A stretch of DNA of 64,000 bases from Tetrahymena thermophila SB210 (Eukaryota > Ciliophora > Oligohymenophorea > Hymenostomatida > Tetrahymenidae). The translations under genes and the position numbers were made by a program. Shown here piece after piece: positions 47,163 to 57,564 of the stretch (positions within the stretch are counted from its first letter, which is position 1; the number at the start of each line of letters is the position of its first letter). The notes beneath the pieces are model-generated. The model did no database searches and was not told where the DNA came from. It saw only the letters and a program-made list of their open reading frames with translations. The stretch is from contig NW_002476457.1 of the NCBI RefSeq assembly GCF_000189635.1, forward strand, positions 62,001 through 126,000. The letters are read 5' to 3'.

Positions 47163-49384
47163 ATGAAGTTGTTTAGGTTAGATTTATTTTCATCTGAATT
47201 CCATTTCAACATAAGTGGATAATAGATGAGAAAAGGAACAATTTATGGTTTAATATCTTCGATGATAATTATTTCTTTTACAATTTACTACTTAACTTAT
47301 TAACTCATTCTGTATTTTGGCAACAATATAAATCCGAATTACAGATCTCAAAACTTTATATCTAATGAAATTATATAAATAGATTTAAACTAGGATTTAA
47401 TTGGATTCAGATTTGAATATGATGTGAACAAAAACATAGATATTTTACAAAAAAAAAATAATTAGACATATTTAGTTTTTTTAGCTACCTTTTTTTATCA
47501 AAACAATGATTCTTAAGAGGTGATTTAAATTGATATTATTTAGTGCACAAATTCCAATTTAGCAGGATACTACTGCTTAGATTTTTCAAAACTATCAAAC
47601 TACACTCTTGCTCTGAGTACAAAAGATAATATTCTCTCTAATATCAGTATATAAGTCTATAGCTGCTCTGATATTGATGTTTTAAAAACTTTTACTCCAG
47701 ACAATTGCGCAAGCCAATCAGATATTATTAATATAATTAATGGATTAAATGCAGGCTTAAAAATTAAATTTTTAACTTCGTAGTATAATACTACTTCTTA
47801 ACAAATGTAAGTTAACTACAGAACAACATTTACATATCTGATAGGTAATTAATACATTTTAAGTACATACAAATCATAAAAATAAGTGACTTAGGTCAGC
47901 TAAGGCCTTTTTTTTCAGTCTGAAGTAGAGTTTTCTTCTCCAATATAATATGAAAATTTAAATCAAAGCTTTGATAGAGAATATTCTATATAATATTTGA
48001 ACTTCTACCCTTATATTTCAGTAGGTATTCAAATGGATGAAATTGTTCAGCAAATATAAATTTAGTATCCTATGATTACATAAATTTTGGCCTAAGTTAA
48101 CAGTGTTTTCACTCTCTTATTACTAGCAGGGATTTTAATTAAGAGATTTTCTCAACACTCTATAAAGAAAGACTTTTTTGTTCTCTTTTTGTCAAACTTC
48201 TACTAAGATTCATATATGGATATTTTAGAGTAAAATAATGTAAATAATATAAAATAAGACCGATCAAAATAATAAATCGTAGATAAAAAATATTCTGCAG
48301 ATGAGTCAGAAATCAAGGAAGATAAAGAAAAGGAAGATATTTATGACAATAACTAAAGTTAAATTCCTAGCTTTCTTTCAAAAAGCAAACTGTTTTTAGA
48401 TTAAAGCAAATTTAGATGTAAAATATTTACTTTCTATGATTATAGGTATTTTATTTTTTTAAAAGTTAATAAATAAAGCTATTAACATCAAGTACAGCGT
48501 GATACAAATAGTATTGAAAATGTATCATAAAAAGGTGAGGTTAAGGAAAATTAAATGTAATTTCTTTAATTCAAACATGAGAACTAATCATTGAATTGTA
48601 GTACTTTTAATGACTCTCCTAATCTAAATTTTAAAGTAAATGAAAAGGAGAAACATATTCCTATTGTAAACTCAATTTAAAATAAAAGCTAAGTTTTTTA
48701 AAGAAATAATGAGACAATGGATCTTTCAATGAATTAAAAATTGGGTAAATCAATCAAAGTCTAAAACCAAATGTTAGATGAAAGCTATTTAGCTATGGTT
48801 TCTTAGAAAATTTAAGATAAAGCAACATTTAAAAGAGTTTATTAACTGCTATTTGGATTTAGGTATCTATTTAATTATTTATTTAAAATGTATAGTTATC
48901 ATTCATATTTAAAATATTTATTAAAAGAGGATTTTGCAAAATAAAAGGAGAACATTCTAATTTAGCTTTAAGTACTATGAAAAAAAAAAAGGTTTTTGAC
49001 TCTGTGAATAAAGAAATAGATATCCTTAAACTATATAAAGAAATATTTTTGCTCAAAAAAGCTGTAATGATATTGCTAGATCAAGAATAATTAGCCACAA
49101 TACAACTGTTAGGCTGCTCAAAAGATTATCTAGACTTAGATTTTGATAAACAAATAAATAATGAATTAGGTAGGTACTTTTTGTAATTATATTCACTTTA
49201 TTTAAATTTTATTATTAAACAAAAAGATGATAGCTTAACTCATTTTGAGAAATAATTTGCAATTTCATAATCTGAGTAATTGTAGAATAAATACATCTAA
49301 GAATTCTTTAAGAGATGCACAAGTGCTCAATAGTTAAGTAAAATAGATAGTCGCATTTTAAATTCTCTGCTAAAAAAAAAGTGA
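47163..49384 (+). CDS. two-pass membrane protein (paralogue A)
   Basis: ATG at 47163 (MKLFRLDLFSSEFHFNISGQ), TGA at 49382-49384. Introns at 48446-48478 (33 nt, inferred from the paralogue), 48863-48927 and 49170-49226 leave exactly 689 codons (688 aa). A first transmembrane helix lies at about residues 26-52 (LISSMIIISFTIYYLTYQLI). A lumenal or extracellular domain of about 260 residues follows, with N-glycosylation sequons and several cysteines. A second helix at about 313-331 (SVFTLLLLAGILIKRFS) leads into a long cytosolic tail. The tail is Q/N/K-rich and then helical (KLYKEIFLLKKAVMILLDQE, LLKKK end). No enzyme motif is recognised; two-pass proteins of this plan are numerous in Tetrahymena. 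Duplicate at 53480-55729. Both copies keep all splice sites and open frames, so both are probably functional. Confidence 0.85.
48446..48478 (+). other. inferred 33-nt intron of paralogue A
   Basis: GTATTTTATTTT...AATAAAG. Being 33 nt it can also be read through in frame. The intron status rests on the 34-nt counterpart at 54781-54814, which must be removed to keep the frame. Confidence 0.55.
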
Positions 49385-49956
49385 GTCAATCTTGAAATAA
49401 ATTGAAATTTCTTTTTTTATATTTATCTATTAAATAAGGACATAAAAATATCATTAAAGCAAAAACTTTTGGAATTACTTATTAATTTAATATTTTTAAA
49501 AATATTGTGAAATAATTTATCAAATAATAAAGTATATATTATGTGACTATACTTATATATTTATTAAATTAATTTACAAAAATAACAATCATTTATTTAG
49601 TGATAAAATTTAAAAATTCAAAAATCAATCATAAATAAATTAATAGAAAAATAAAATAATTTAGAAAAGTTTAAACATTTTTTAATTTATAAAAAGTTAC
49701 TCTTTAAAAATTGAAAATACTTATTATATGATTAGGTAATAATACAATCATTAAATTATTCGTAAATCCCCTAAAAATTAATAAATTTAAAAACCACACA
49801 ATTATCATTCGTGATTATTTTTAATATATATTTCTCATAATTAAATGTAAAATATCATTTAGATTAAAAAAATCATTATATATATTGTAAAAAAATAAGA
49901 AATTACCAATTAATAATAATAAATAAGATATTTAATAAAAGAAGGAATAAAAATAC
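49385..49956. other. 3' flank of membrane-protein paralogue A
   Basis: AT-rich noncoding sequence, the first 460 bases or so matching 55730-56220 downstream of paralogue B. No gene. Confidence 0.6.
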
Positions 49957-50594
49957 AAAAAAAATGGTGTCCTCCCCTAGATAGAGTAGGATATTTAGTA
50001 GTGTTAAGGTATACATAATTAAATATAAAGGAGTAAAATTTATTTAGAATAAGTCTATTTAATTAAAAACAAAAGAAATGTTATAATTTTTTACTAGACC
50101 ATAAAACTAATTGAAAAAAATAAATAAATTATCAAATAAAAATTTTTTTTAATTTATTAAAAGGATAAATAAATTACTCTAAAAAAATTACAATTAAATC
50201 CACTTAATTTAAAATTTATTTTTAATAACTAAAATGATTTTCTTATAATTTCATAATTGTTTTTTTTATGGAGCTGTTAAAGATGCTAATGAAGTTTTTT
50301 AACAACTAGAGTACAATTTTTTAGAAATTAAGAATAGAAAAAATGAGACTAGTTAAATTAATTCTTTGATTCTACTGAAATTCATCTATTTATAAATTTT
50401 AAACCTATTTTTAGTTTTTTACTATATTACAAATAGAAATTATTTAAAAATTACATTTTAGATTACTCTCATATATTAACATATTTATTGTATAATATTT
50501 ACCTAATTATACTTTATTAATCTATTCTATCTTCTATTAATAATACTTAACATAAATATTTATTGACCTTTTTTAAAAGCTTGAATTTTAGCAT
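49957..50594. repeat. noncoding repeat, unit A (about 640 bp)
   Basis: Begins with a GC-richer head GGTGTCCTCCCCTAGATAG followed by GAGTAGGATAT and GTTAAGG, then a long AT-rich body ending AAGCTTGAATTTTAGCA. Unit B at 51049-51706 matches it throughout, with identical blocks such as AATGAGACTAGTTAAATTAA and GATTCTACTGAAATTCATC. No coding frame is conserved. Confidence 0.85.
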
Positions 50595-51048
50595 ATAAAT
50601 AAATAAAAATATTAAAATATAATATAGGATTATTCTAATTTTGTTTTTTAATTAAGTGGAAATACAAAATTAAATTGTAAAAATAATATTTTGAATAGAA
50701 TCAATTCATTTTATTTTATTAATCATTAAAATAAATTGGTTAATGCTTGAAAAGTTTATAGTACGATTAATTAAAAAATATATATTGCTATTTGTAGCAA
50801 ATTTTTTCTGTACCTGAATAGTAATATTTTAATAAATTAATTAATTAATTAAATTTTTAAATTTTACGTGATTTTATATTAATATATTTATTTGTTTACT
50901 TTTTAATTTAATATAAATTATTGATAATTAATTTTATATTGTTATTTTATTTAATTAAATATTAATTAATTTACATATAAATTAATTGTAAAACTCTATA
51001 ATTATATTAATAATTTATTTTTAAATTCATTATTTGATTAAATTTTTT
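50595..51048. other. spacer between noncoding repeat units A and B
   Basis: AT-rich, with a (TTAA)n stretch near 50833-50856. The segment 50612-50680 (ATATAGGATTATTCTAATTTTG, then AAGTGGAAATACAAAA) recurs at 52800-52860. Confidence 0.65.
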
Positions 51049-51706
51049 ATAAAAAAAAAAAAAATGTGTCCTCGGCCCCTAGAGAGAGTCGGATATGTAA
51101 TAGAGTTAAGGTTTATATTATTATTTATGTATATTTTATATGCATAAAAGGAGTAAAATTTAGAGTAAGTTTATTTATTCAAAACAAATGAAATGATATA
51201 ATGTTCTACTAGACCATAAAACTATTTGAAAAATATTTGAATTATTAAATATAAAATTTTTTAATTTTATTAAAATGATAAAGTATTACTCCAAAAAAAT
51301 TACAATTAAATAAATTAAATATAATATTTATTTTTGATCACTAAAATAATTTTCTCATAATTTCATGATTATTTTTTTATGGAGTTACCAAATATCCTAA
51401 TTAAGTTTTTTTTTACAACTATAGAACAATTTTTTTGAGATTAAGAATAGAAAAAATGAGACTAGTTAAATTAATTCTTTGATTCTACTGAAATTCATCT
51501 ATTTATAAATTTTAAACCTATTTTTAGTTTTTTACTATATTGCAATTAGAAATTATTTAAAAATTACATTTTAAATTACTTTCATATATTAACATATTTA
51601 TTGTATAATATTTACCTAATTATACTTTATTAATCTATTCTATCTTCTATTAATAATACTTAACATTAATATTTATTGACCTTATTTAAAAGCTTGGATT
51701 TTAGCA
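51049..51706. repeat. noncoding repeat, unit B (about 660 bp)
   Basis: Head TGTGTCCTCGGCCCCTAGAG, then GAGTCGGATATG and GTTAAGG, body and end (AAGCTTGGATTTTAGCA) as in unit A. The continuation present after unit A is found only at 52793, beyond the cysteine-rich gene. Confidence 0.85.
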
Positions 51707-51761
51707 AGCAAAAAAAAACATAATTTATCAAATAAAAATAAAAACCTCAATAAAAGAAAAA

Positions 51762-52643
51762 ATGTAAAAAAACCTCCTATTTATTACCGCAATTCTTTTG
51801 CTCATTTCTTTCAGCTGCTCAAAGCCTGATCGTAATTTAGGAAATATCTTAAAGTGTTTTGCCTAAATAGGCGATACAATAAAAGATATCACTATTCTTA
51901 TCGCCTAAATCAAAGAGAAAGAGGATTTATCTACCATACTTAAATCTATAGGAAATGTTGCTGGTTAAATAAGGCCATTGTTGTAGTAATGCTCTAATCC
52001 AATTTGCTTAGATGATGCTTAGAAAAGATGTGAACAATCAACAGCTAAATCTTGCGAATAATATGGTGCTATTATGTATCCTAAATGTGATGATGGCTTC
52101 TACAATGTAGGTTGCTGTTTGTGTGAATCATAATGTCCTCCTGGATTCAGAGACGATGGACTGTTTTGTGCTAAGCCCGAAGCTTATGGAAGAGGTGTTG
52201 GTTACCCTTGGAAATTCGGTGATGACTTAAACTTGAACAATGCTCTTAAGAGATGTGAAAGTGAAAATTCTTAAGGCTGTGAATAAAATGGCTTAATTAT
52301 CTACCCTAAATGTCGTTAAGGTTTCCATAGTTTCGGTTGTTGTATATGTTCTCCTGACTGTCCATCTGGAACAACAGATATTGGAGTTTCTTGCACAAAG
52401 CCAGTATATGGCAGAGGATTTGGTTATCCAATATATTATGATGATTGTTCGGGTAAATCATCATTGTAAAATAAAGATTCTTCAGAATATCAATCAGCTA
52501 ACACAGAGTAGTTGTTAGATAAAATTTTAGAATTATGTTAGAAATTCATAGAAAATAAAGGTGACTAAGACTTGTCAGTTAAGTTTGCTACAGAATTATC
52601 AAAGATGATGGCTCTATTAGAAGTCAAATCTTCTAAAATATGA
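51762..52643 (+). CDS. secreted cysteine-rich protein, intronless paralogue
   Basis: ATG at 51762 (MQKNLLFITAILLLISFSCS), TGA at 52641-52643, exactly 294 codons (293 aa) without intron. After the signal peptide comes a helical region of about 65 residues. Then two cysteine modules in tandem: RCEQSTAKSCEQYGAIMYPK, GFYNVGCCLC, CPPGFRDDGLFC and AYGRGVGYPW; then RCESENSQGCEQNGLIIYPK, GFHSFGCCIC, CPSGTTDIGVSC and VYGRGFGYP. A second helical tail follows (LLDKILELCQKFIENKGDQD). The repeated YGRG(V/F)GYP motif and the CC.C knots mark the family; the gene at 30070-31250 has the same plan. Role unknown; secretion or delivery to granules is likely. More GC-rich than its surroundings. It interrupts noncoding repeat unit B. 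Confidence 0.9.
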
Positions 52644-53479
52644 TTTAATTAAATATAAAAATTATATTAAAAAAGTAAAATATATATATCTATATAAAAT
52701 ATATGTTTTGTAAACCAAAAATCAATTGATGAATTTTTATAATTAAAAATAAAGTTTTAAAAAAATATATAATTAAATTATTAAATAGATAAATGTTAAA
52801 TAAAATATAGGATTATTCTAATTTTGTCCTTTTTATATAAGTGGAAATACAAAATAAAATATTGGGATTAATAAAAACTGTCAAATTATAATAAATTTAG
52901 GATTTATAAATAAATTAAATAAAAATTTATTACTTTATATATTTCTTGAAAGTAAAATAATGTAATTTTATAATTGAGAAATCATTTATATTTTAGTATT
53001 TTCCTAAATCTATAAATTTTTAAAATATTCTTTTTTTAATTAAAAATTTTAGTTATTTAAAACCAACTAATTATTTTTTTTTAGAGCAATAAATTTATTT
53101 ACAAATTATGAATACATTTATAAAAATATAATTATAAGTTATTTCAAAAGTTATGAAAAAAATATTTGTAATTTGCTCGTATTTACTTGATGTTTTTATG
53201 GTTTCATTTAATCTTTTTAAAAAAATTTATTTATATAGTTTATTAACTAGGTATTATTTTTAAATGTGTTTGGAATAATGTTTAATTTAACATTTATTTC
53301 AATTAATTATTATTTTTTAAGGAATGATTGGCTAATTCCATAATTATAAAATTATTAACTTTTTTTAAACATAAAAAGACCTTTTTAAATTAAGAAGTAG
53401 AAATTAATTAATCAATTTTTTAAGTTAAATTAATATATTAAAAGAACAAATACCAAATTTAGATAATAAAAAACAAATT
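52644..53479. other. intergenic spacer; upstream part of segmental duplication copy 2
   Basis: No gene. The segment 52793-52862 resumes the repeat sequence that follows unit A. From about 52900 it resembles the 5' flank of membrane-protein paralogue A. Confidence 0.6.
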
Positions 53480-55729
53480 ATGAGTTTGTTTAGGTTAGAT
53501 TTATTTTCATCTGAGTTCTATTTCAACATAAGTGGATAATAGATGAAAAAAGGAACAATTTTTGGTTTAATATTTTCGATGATAATTATTTCTTTTACAG
53601 TTTATTACTTAACTTATTAACTCATTCTGTATTTTGGCAATCATATAAATCCGAATTACAGATCTCAAAACTTTATATCTAATGAAAATATATAAATAGA
53701 TTTAAACTAGGATTTAATTGGATTCAGATTTGAATATGATGTAAACAAAAATATAGATATTTTATAAAGAAAAAATAATTAGACATATTTAGTTTTTATA
53801 GCTAAATTTTTTTACCAGAATAATGATTCTTAAGAGGTGATTTAAATTGATATTATTTAGTGCACAAATTCCAATTTAGCAGGATTCTACTGCTTAGATT
53901 TTTCAAAACTATCAAACTACACTCTTGCTTTGAGTACAAACGATAATATTCTATCTAAAATCAGTATATTAGTCTATGGCTGCTCTGATACTGATTACGT
54001 AAAAAATTTTATTCCAGATAATTGTGCAAGCATTTAAGATATTAATGATATAATTAATGGATTAAATGCAGGCTTTAAACTGAAATTGTTAACTTCGTAG
54101 TATAATACTACTTCTTAACAAATTTAAGTTAACTATAGAACAACATTTACCTATCTGATAGCTAATTAATACATTTTAAGTACATACAAAGCATAAAAAT
54201 AAATGACTTAGGTCAGCTAAGGCCTTTTTTTTCAGTCTGAAGTAGAGTTTTCTTCTCCAATATCATATGAAAATTCTAATCAAAGTTTCGATAGATAATA
54301 TTCTATGTAATATTTGAACTTCTATCCCTATTTGGAAGTAGATATTCTAATCGATGAAATTGTTCAGCAAATATAAATTTAGTACCCTATGATTACATCA
54401 ATTTTAGCTTAAGTTAACAGTGTTTTCACTCTCTTATTATTAGCAGGGATTATTATTAAGAGATTTTCTCAAAATTCTATAAAAAAAGACTTTTTTGTTC
54501 TCTTTTTGTCAAACTTCTACTAAGATTCATATATGGATATTCTAGATTAAAATGATACTAGTAAAACAAAATAAGACGCACCAAAATAATAATTCGAAGA
54601 TAAATAGTTAATTTAGATTAAAAAATATTCTGTAGATGAGTTAGAAATCAAGGAAGATTAAGAAAAAGAAGAAAATAATAACATTAACTAAAGTTAAATT
54701 CCTAGCTTTCTTTCAAAAAGCAAACTGTTTTTAGATTAAAGCAAATTTAGATGTAAAATATTTACTTTCTTTGTTAAAAGGTATTTTATTTTTTTTTAAA
54801 GTTAATAAATAAAGCTTTTTACATCAAGTACAACGTTAAACTACACAGCAGACAAATACTAATGAATATGGATCTTAAATAGGTGATATTAAGGAAAATT
54901 AAAGCTAACTTCTTTAAATCAAACATGAGAACTAATCATCAAATAATAATCCTTTTAATAACTCTCCTAATTTTAATTTTAGAGTAAATGAAAAGGAGAA
55001 ACATATTCCTAATTAAAACTCCTTTTAAAATAAAAGCTAATCTTTTTAAATAAATAAAGAGACATTAGATCTTTCTTTGAATTAAAAATTGGGTAAATTA
55101 ATTAAAGTCTAAAACTAAATGATAGATGGAAGCTATTTAGCTATGGTTTCTAAGAAAGTTTAAGATTAAGCAATATTTAAAAGAGTTTATTAACTGCTAT
55201 TTGGATTTAGGTATCTGTTTATTTATTTAAAACATTTCGTTATGATTCATACTTAAAATATTTATTAACAGAGGATTTTGCAAAAAAGGAGAACATTCAA
55301 AATTAGCTTTAAGTGATACTAAAAAAAAAAAGGTTTTTGACATAGTGGATAAATAAATAGATATCCTAAAACTATACAAAGAAATATTTTTGCTCAAAAA
55401 AGCTGTAATGATATTGCTAAATCAAGAATAATTAGCCACAATACAGCTGTTGGGCTGCTCAAAAGATTATCTAGACTTAGATTTTGATAAACTAATAAAT
55501 AGTGAATTAGGTATGTACTTTTTGTATTTATTTATATTCACTTTATTTAAATTTTATTATTAAACAAAAAGATGATAGCTTAACTCATTTTGAGAAATAA
55601 TTTGCAATATCATAATCTGAGTAATTGTAGAATAAATACATCTAAGAATTCTTTAAGAGATGCACAGGTACTCAATAGTTAAGTAAAATAGATAGTCGCA
55701 TTTTAAATTCTCTGCTAAAAAAAAGGTGA
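53480..55729 (+). CDS. two-pass membrane protein (paralogue B)
   Basis: ATG at 53480 (MSLFRLDLFSSEFYFNISGQ), TGA at 55727-55729. Introns 54781-54814 (34 nt), 55211-55271 and 55511-55571 leave exactly 698 codons (697 aa). Same design as paralogue A: transmembrane helix near residues 26-52, glycosylated-looking ectodomain, second helix SVFTLLLLAGIIIKRFS, long polar cytosolic tail, helical C-terminus (KLYKEIFLLKKAVMILLNQE). Amino-acid differences cluster in the tail around the acidic EIKEDQEKEEN stretch and after the short intron, where B carries extra Q/T/N residues. The ectodomain is nearly unchanged. The 34-nt element must be spliced: read through it shifts the frame into an early TGA. No catalytic motif recognised; a receptor, adhesion or channel-associated role would be speculation. 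Confidence 0.85.
54781..54814 (+). other. 34-nt intron of paralogue B
   Basis: GTATTTTATTTT...AATAAAG between GTTAAAAG and CTTTTTACATC. The length is not a multiple of three, and the paralogous element is one T shorter, yet the flanking frames agree only when it is removed. Confidence 0.65.
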
Positions 55730-56484
55730 GTCAATCTTGAAATAAATTGACATTTCTTTTGTTTGAATTGATCTATTAGATAAGGGCGTACATATATATA
55801 CCTTTAAAACAAACGTATTTGTTATTTATTAATTATATATTTTAAAAAATATTGTTAATCATTTAATAAAACAATAAAGTATATTATGTGACTATTCTTG
55901 TATGTTTATTAAATAATTTACAAAAATAACAATTATTTATTAAGTGATACAAGTTTAAATTCAAAAATCAATAAAAAATAAATAAACAGATAAAAAAAAT
56001 AATTTAGAAAGATTACAAATTTTTTAAATATTAAAACTTATAATTAATTACTCTTGAAAAATTGAAAATACTTATTATATTATAAGAAAATGATTATAGA
56101 TTAGAAACAAAACACTACCATTAAATTATTCTTAAATCCCCTAAAAATTAATAAATTAAAAACCTACACATTATATTTTAGGTTGTGATTATTTTTAATG
56201 GAAATATTTCTTTATTAATTATAAACTTTTAAGGAAAATTTTTTAAATAATTTTTTAGAAAATTTAAACAAGACACAATGCACTTTTTAAGTTTTTCGAC
56301 TTTTAATCATAAAATAAATTAAAAATTAAATAGTAAAATTTCAATTTATTTTTATCCTTTATGTTTATTTCAATTTATTGATTTATATAAAAAACGGATG
56401 ATTATAGAAAATAAAGGAGTAAATTATATATTTTTATATTTTTCAATAAAATGTATTTGTTTGATGAATTTATTTATTTTTAAT
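55730..56484. other. intergenic spacer
   Basis: 3' flank of paralogue B up to about 56220 (duplicated), then unique AT-rich sequence to the lipase stop. No gene. Confidence 0.55.
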
Positions 56485-57564
56485 TCACTAGCATGTAAAC
56501 ATTTCAGCTACCCAGTCATAGCCAAAATATGAGAAGTGATCAGGAATATCAATAGGAATAGGAACTCCATCAGCACAGTCTGGGTCTTCAGATTGAGCAC
56601 ATAAAAGATAAGGACTACTAAAGCTATGATAAAATATTTCATGATCAATATGAATGAAATTGAATGGAGAACTCTTTGGGGGTAAATGAGGTACTGGATC
56701 AGCTCTATGATTGATTCTACCATATTCTTTGGAGAAATTCTGTTTAGAAAACCAATCGTGGAAAGTTTAATCACCTACTCTTGGAGAGCCAAAATTATAG
56801 AAGGCATCTATGGGTTTGTTACCATTTAGTTAATAAATAACTGGCATGGAATGAGTACTCATAGCTGCTCCTAAAGAATGTCCAGTAACAAAAACCTAAA
56901 TTGATTATCAGTTAAAATAGTCCAATTAATTAAATTAAAAAAAGGATAAAAAGTTATTTTAAAATATTTTTATTTATTTCAAAGTTTGTTTTTGCTAAAT
57001 TTAACTTGAAATTATTTAAAATAAATTTTAGTTCATATCAGAAAAATTAAAATAAAAGTTTAAATTTACTTTAGAGTTTGGATACTTAGCTTTTAATTTA
57101 GGGAATTCTGCAATGATTTAGGTTTATAAACCTAAAAAGGCCTTGTAAAATCCTTAATGGACATAGCAATTGTCACATCTAGGGTATTTAATCTTGATTG
57201 TGTTGATATCACTAATCCAGTTTTTCTTTGACCAAGGAATAGTTCCTCTAAAAGCAATTATGATGGCATCATGAGCAGGAGAATATCCCATAAAACCAGC
57301 AGAATCCATAGTAGTATTTAGCATATAGTAAGCATCTTTAATACCTTTTGGATTTTTTTGACAAGGAGCACCACAGTTCCAATTTATGATTTTAGAAGCA
57401 CTACAGTAAGAAGCTAGAGAGAAACCAGATAAGTTTTCAGCTAGCTTTTCATTGTAAGCGAAATCCTATGTTTAGTAATAATTTTAGTCCTTTTTCAACA
57501 AGAGTAAAGTAGTTGCTGCCAAGCAAGAAAGAGCAACAATAACAAAAAGTTAAATTTTTTTCAT
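56485..57564 (-). CDS. secreted class-3 lipase (copy 4)
   Basis: ATG at 57564-57562, TGA at 56487-56485. A 174-nt intron (56896-57069) leaves exactly 302 codons, 301 aa. The leader is longer than in the other copies (MKKIQLFVIVALSCLAATTL, then LLLKKDQNYYQTQDF), so it could be a signal peptide or a short signal anchor. Lipase landmarks: IIIAFRGTIPWSKKNW, elbow VFVTGHSLGAAMS with Ser172, HRADPVPHLPP with Asp231, FIHIDHEIFY, and DHFSYFGYDW with His285. The C-terminal part contains SEDPDCADGVPIPIDIPDH, most like copy 5 at 63356. Cysteines follow the family pattern (WNCGAPCQKN, CDNCYVH, FTCQ). Expected to hydrolyse acyl esters in the medium or food vacuole. Convergent with membrane-protein paralogue B, about 0.75 kb away. 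Confidence 0.92.

Larger units (their letters stand above)
46540..49850 (+). repeat. segmental duplication, copy 1 (about 3.3 kb)
   Basis: Covers the membrane-protein gene at 47163 with both flanks. The partner is about 52900-56220. Coding sequence is nearly identical over long stretches. The flanks share blocks such as AAATCCCCTAAAAATTAATAAA (49768 and 56135), with more divergence. Ends are approximate. Confidence 0.8.
52900..56220 (+). repeat. segmental duplication, copy 2 (about 3.3 kb)
   Basis: Direct-repeat partner of 46540-49850, containing membrane-protein paralogue B. Ends approximate. Confidence 0.8.

Noticed and set aside
56508-56774. Minus-strand frame in another phase over lipase copy 4
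   Set aside because: Out of frame with the lipase motifs; appears only because the standard code was assumed.
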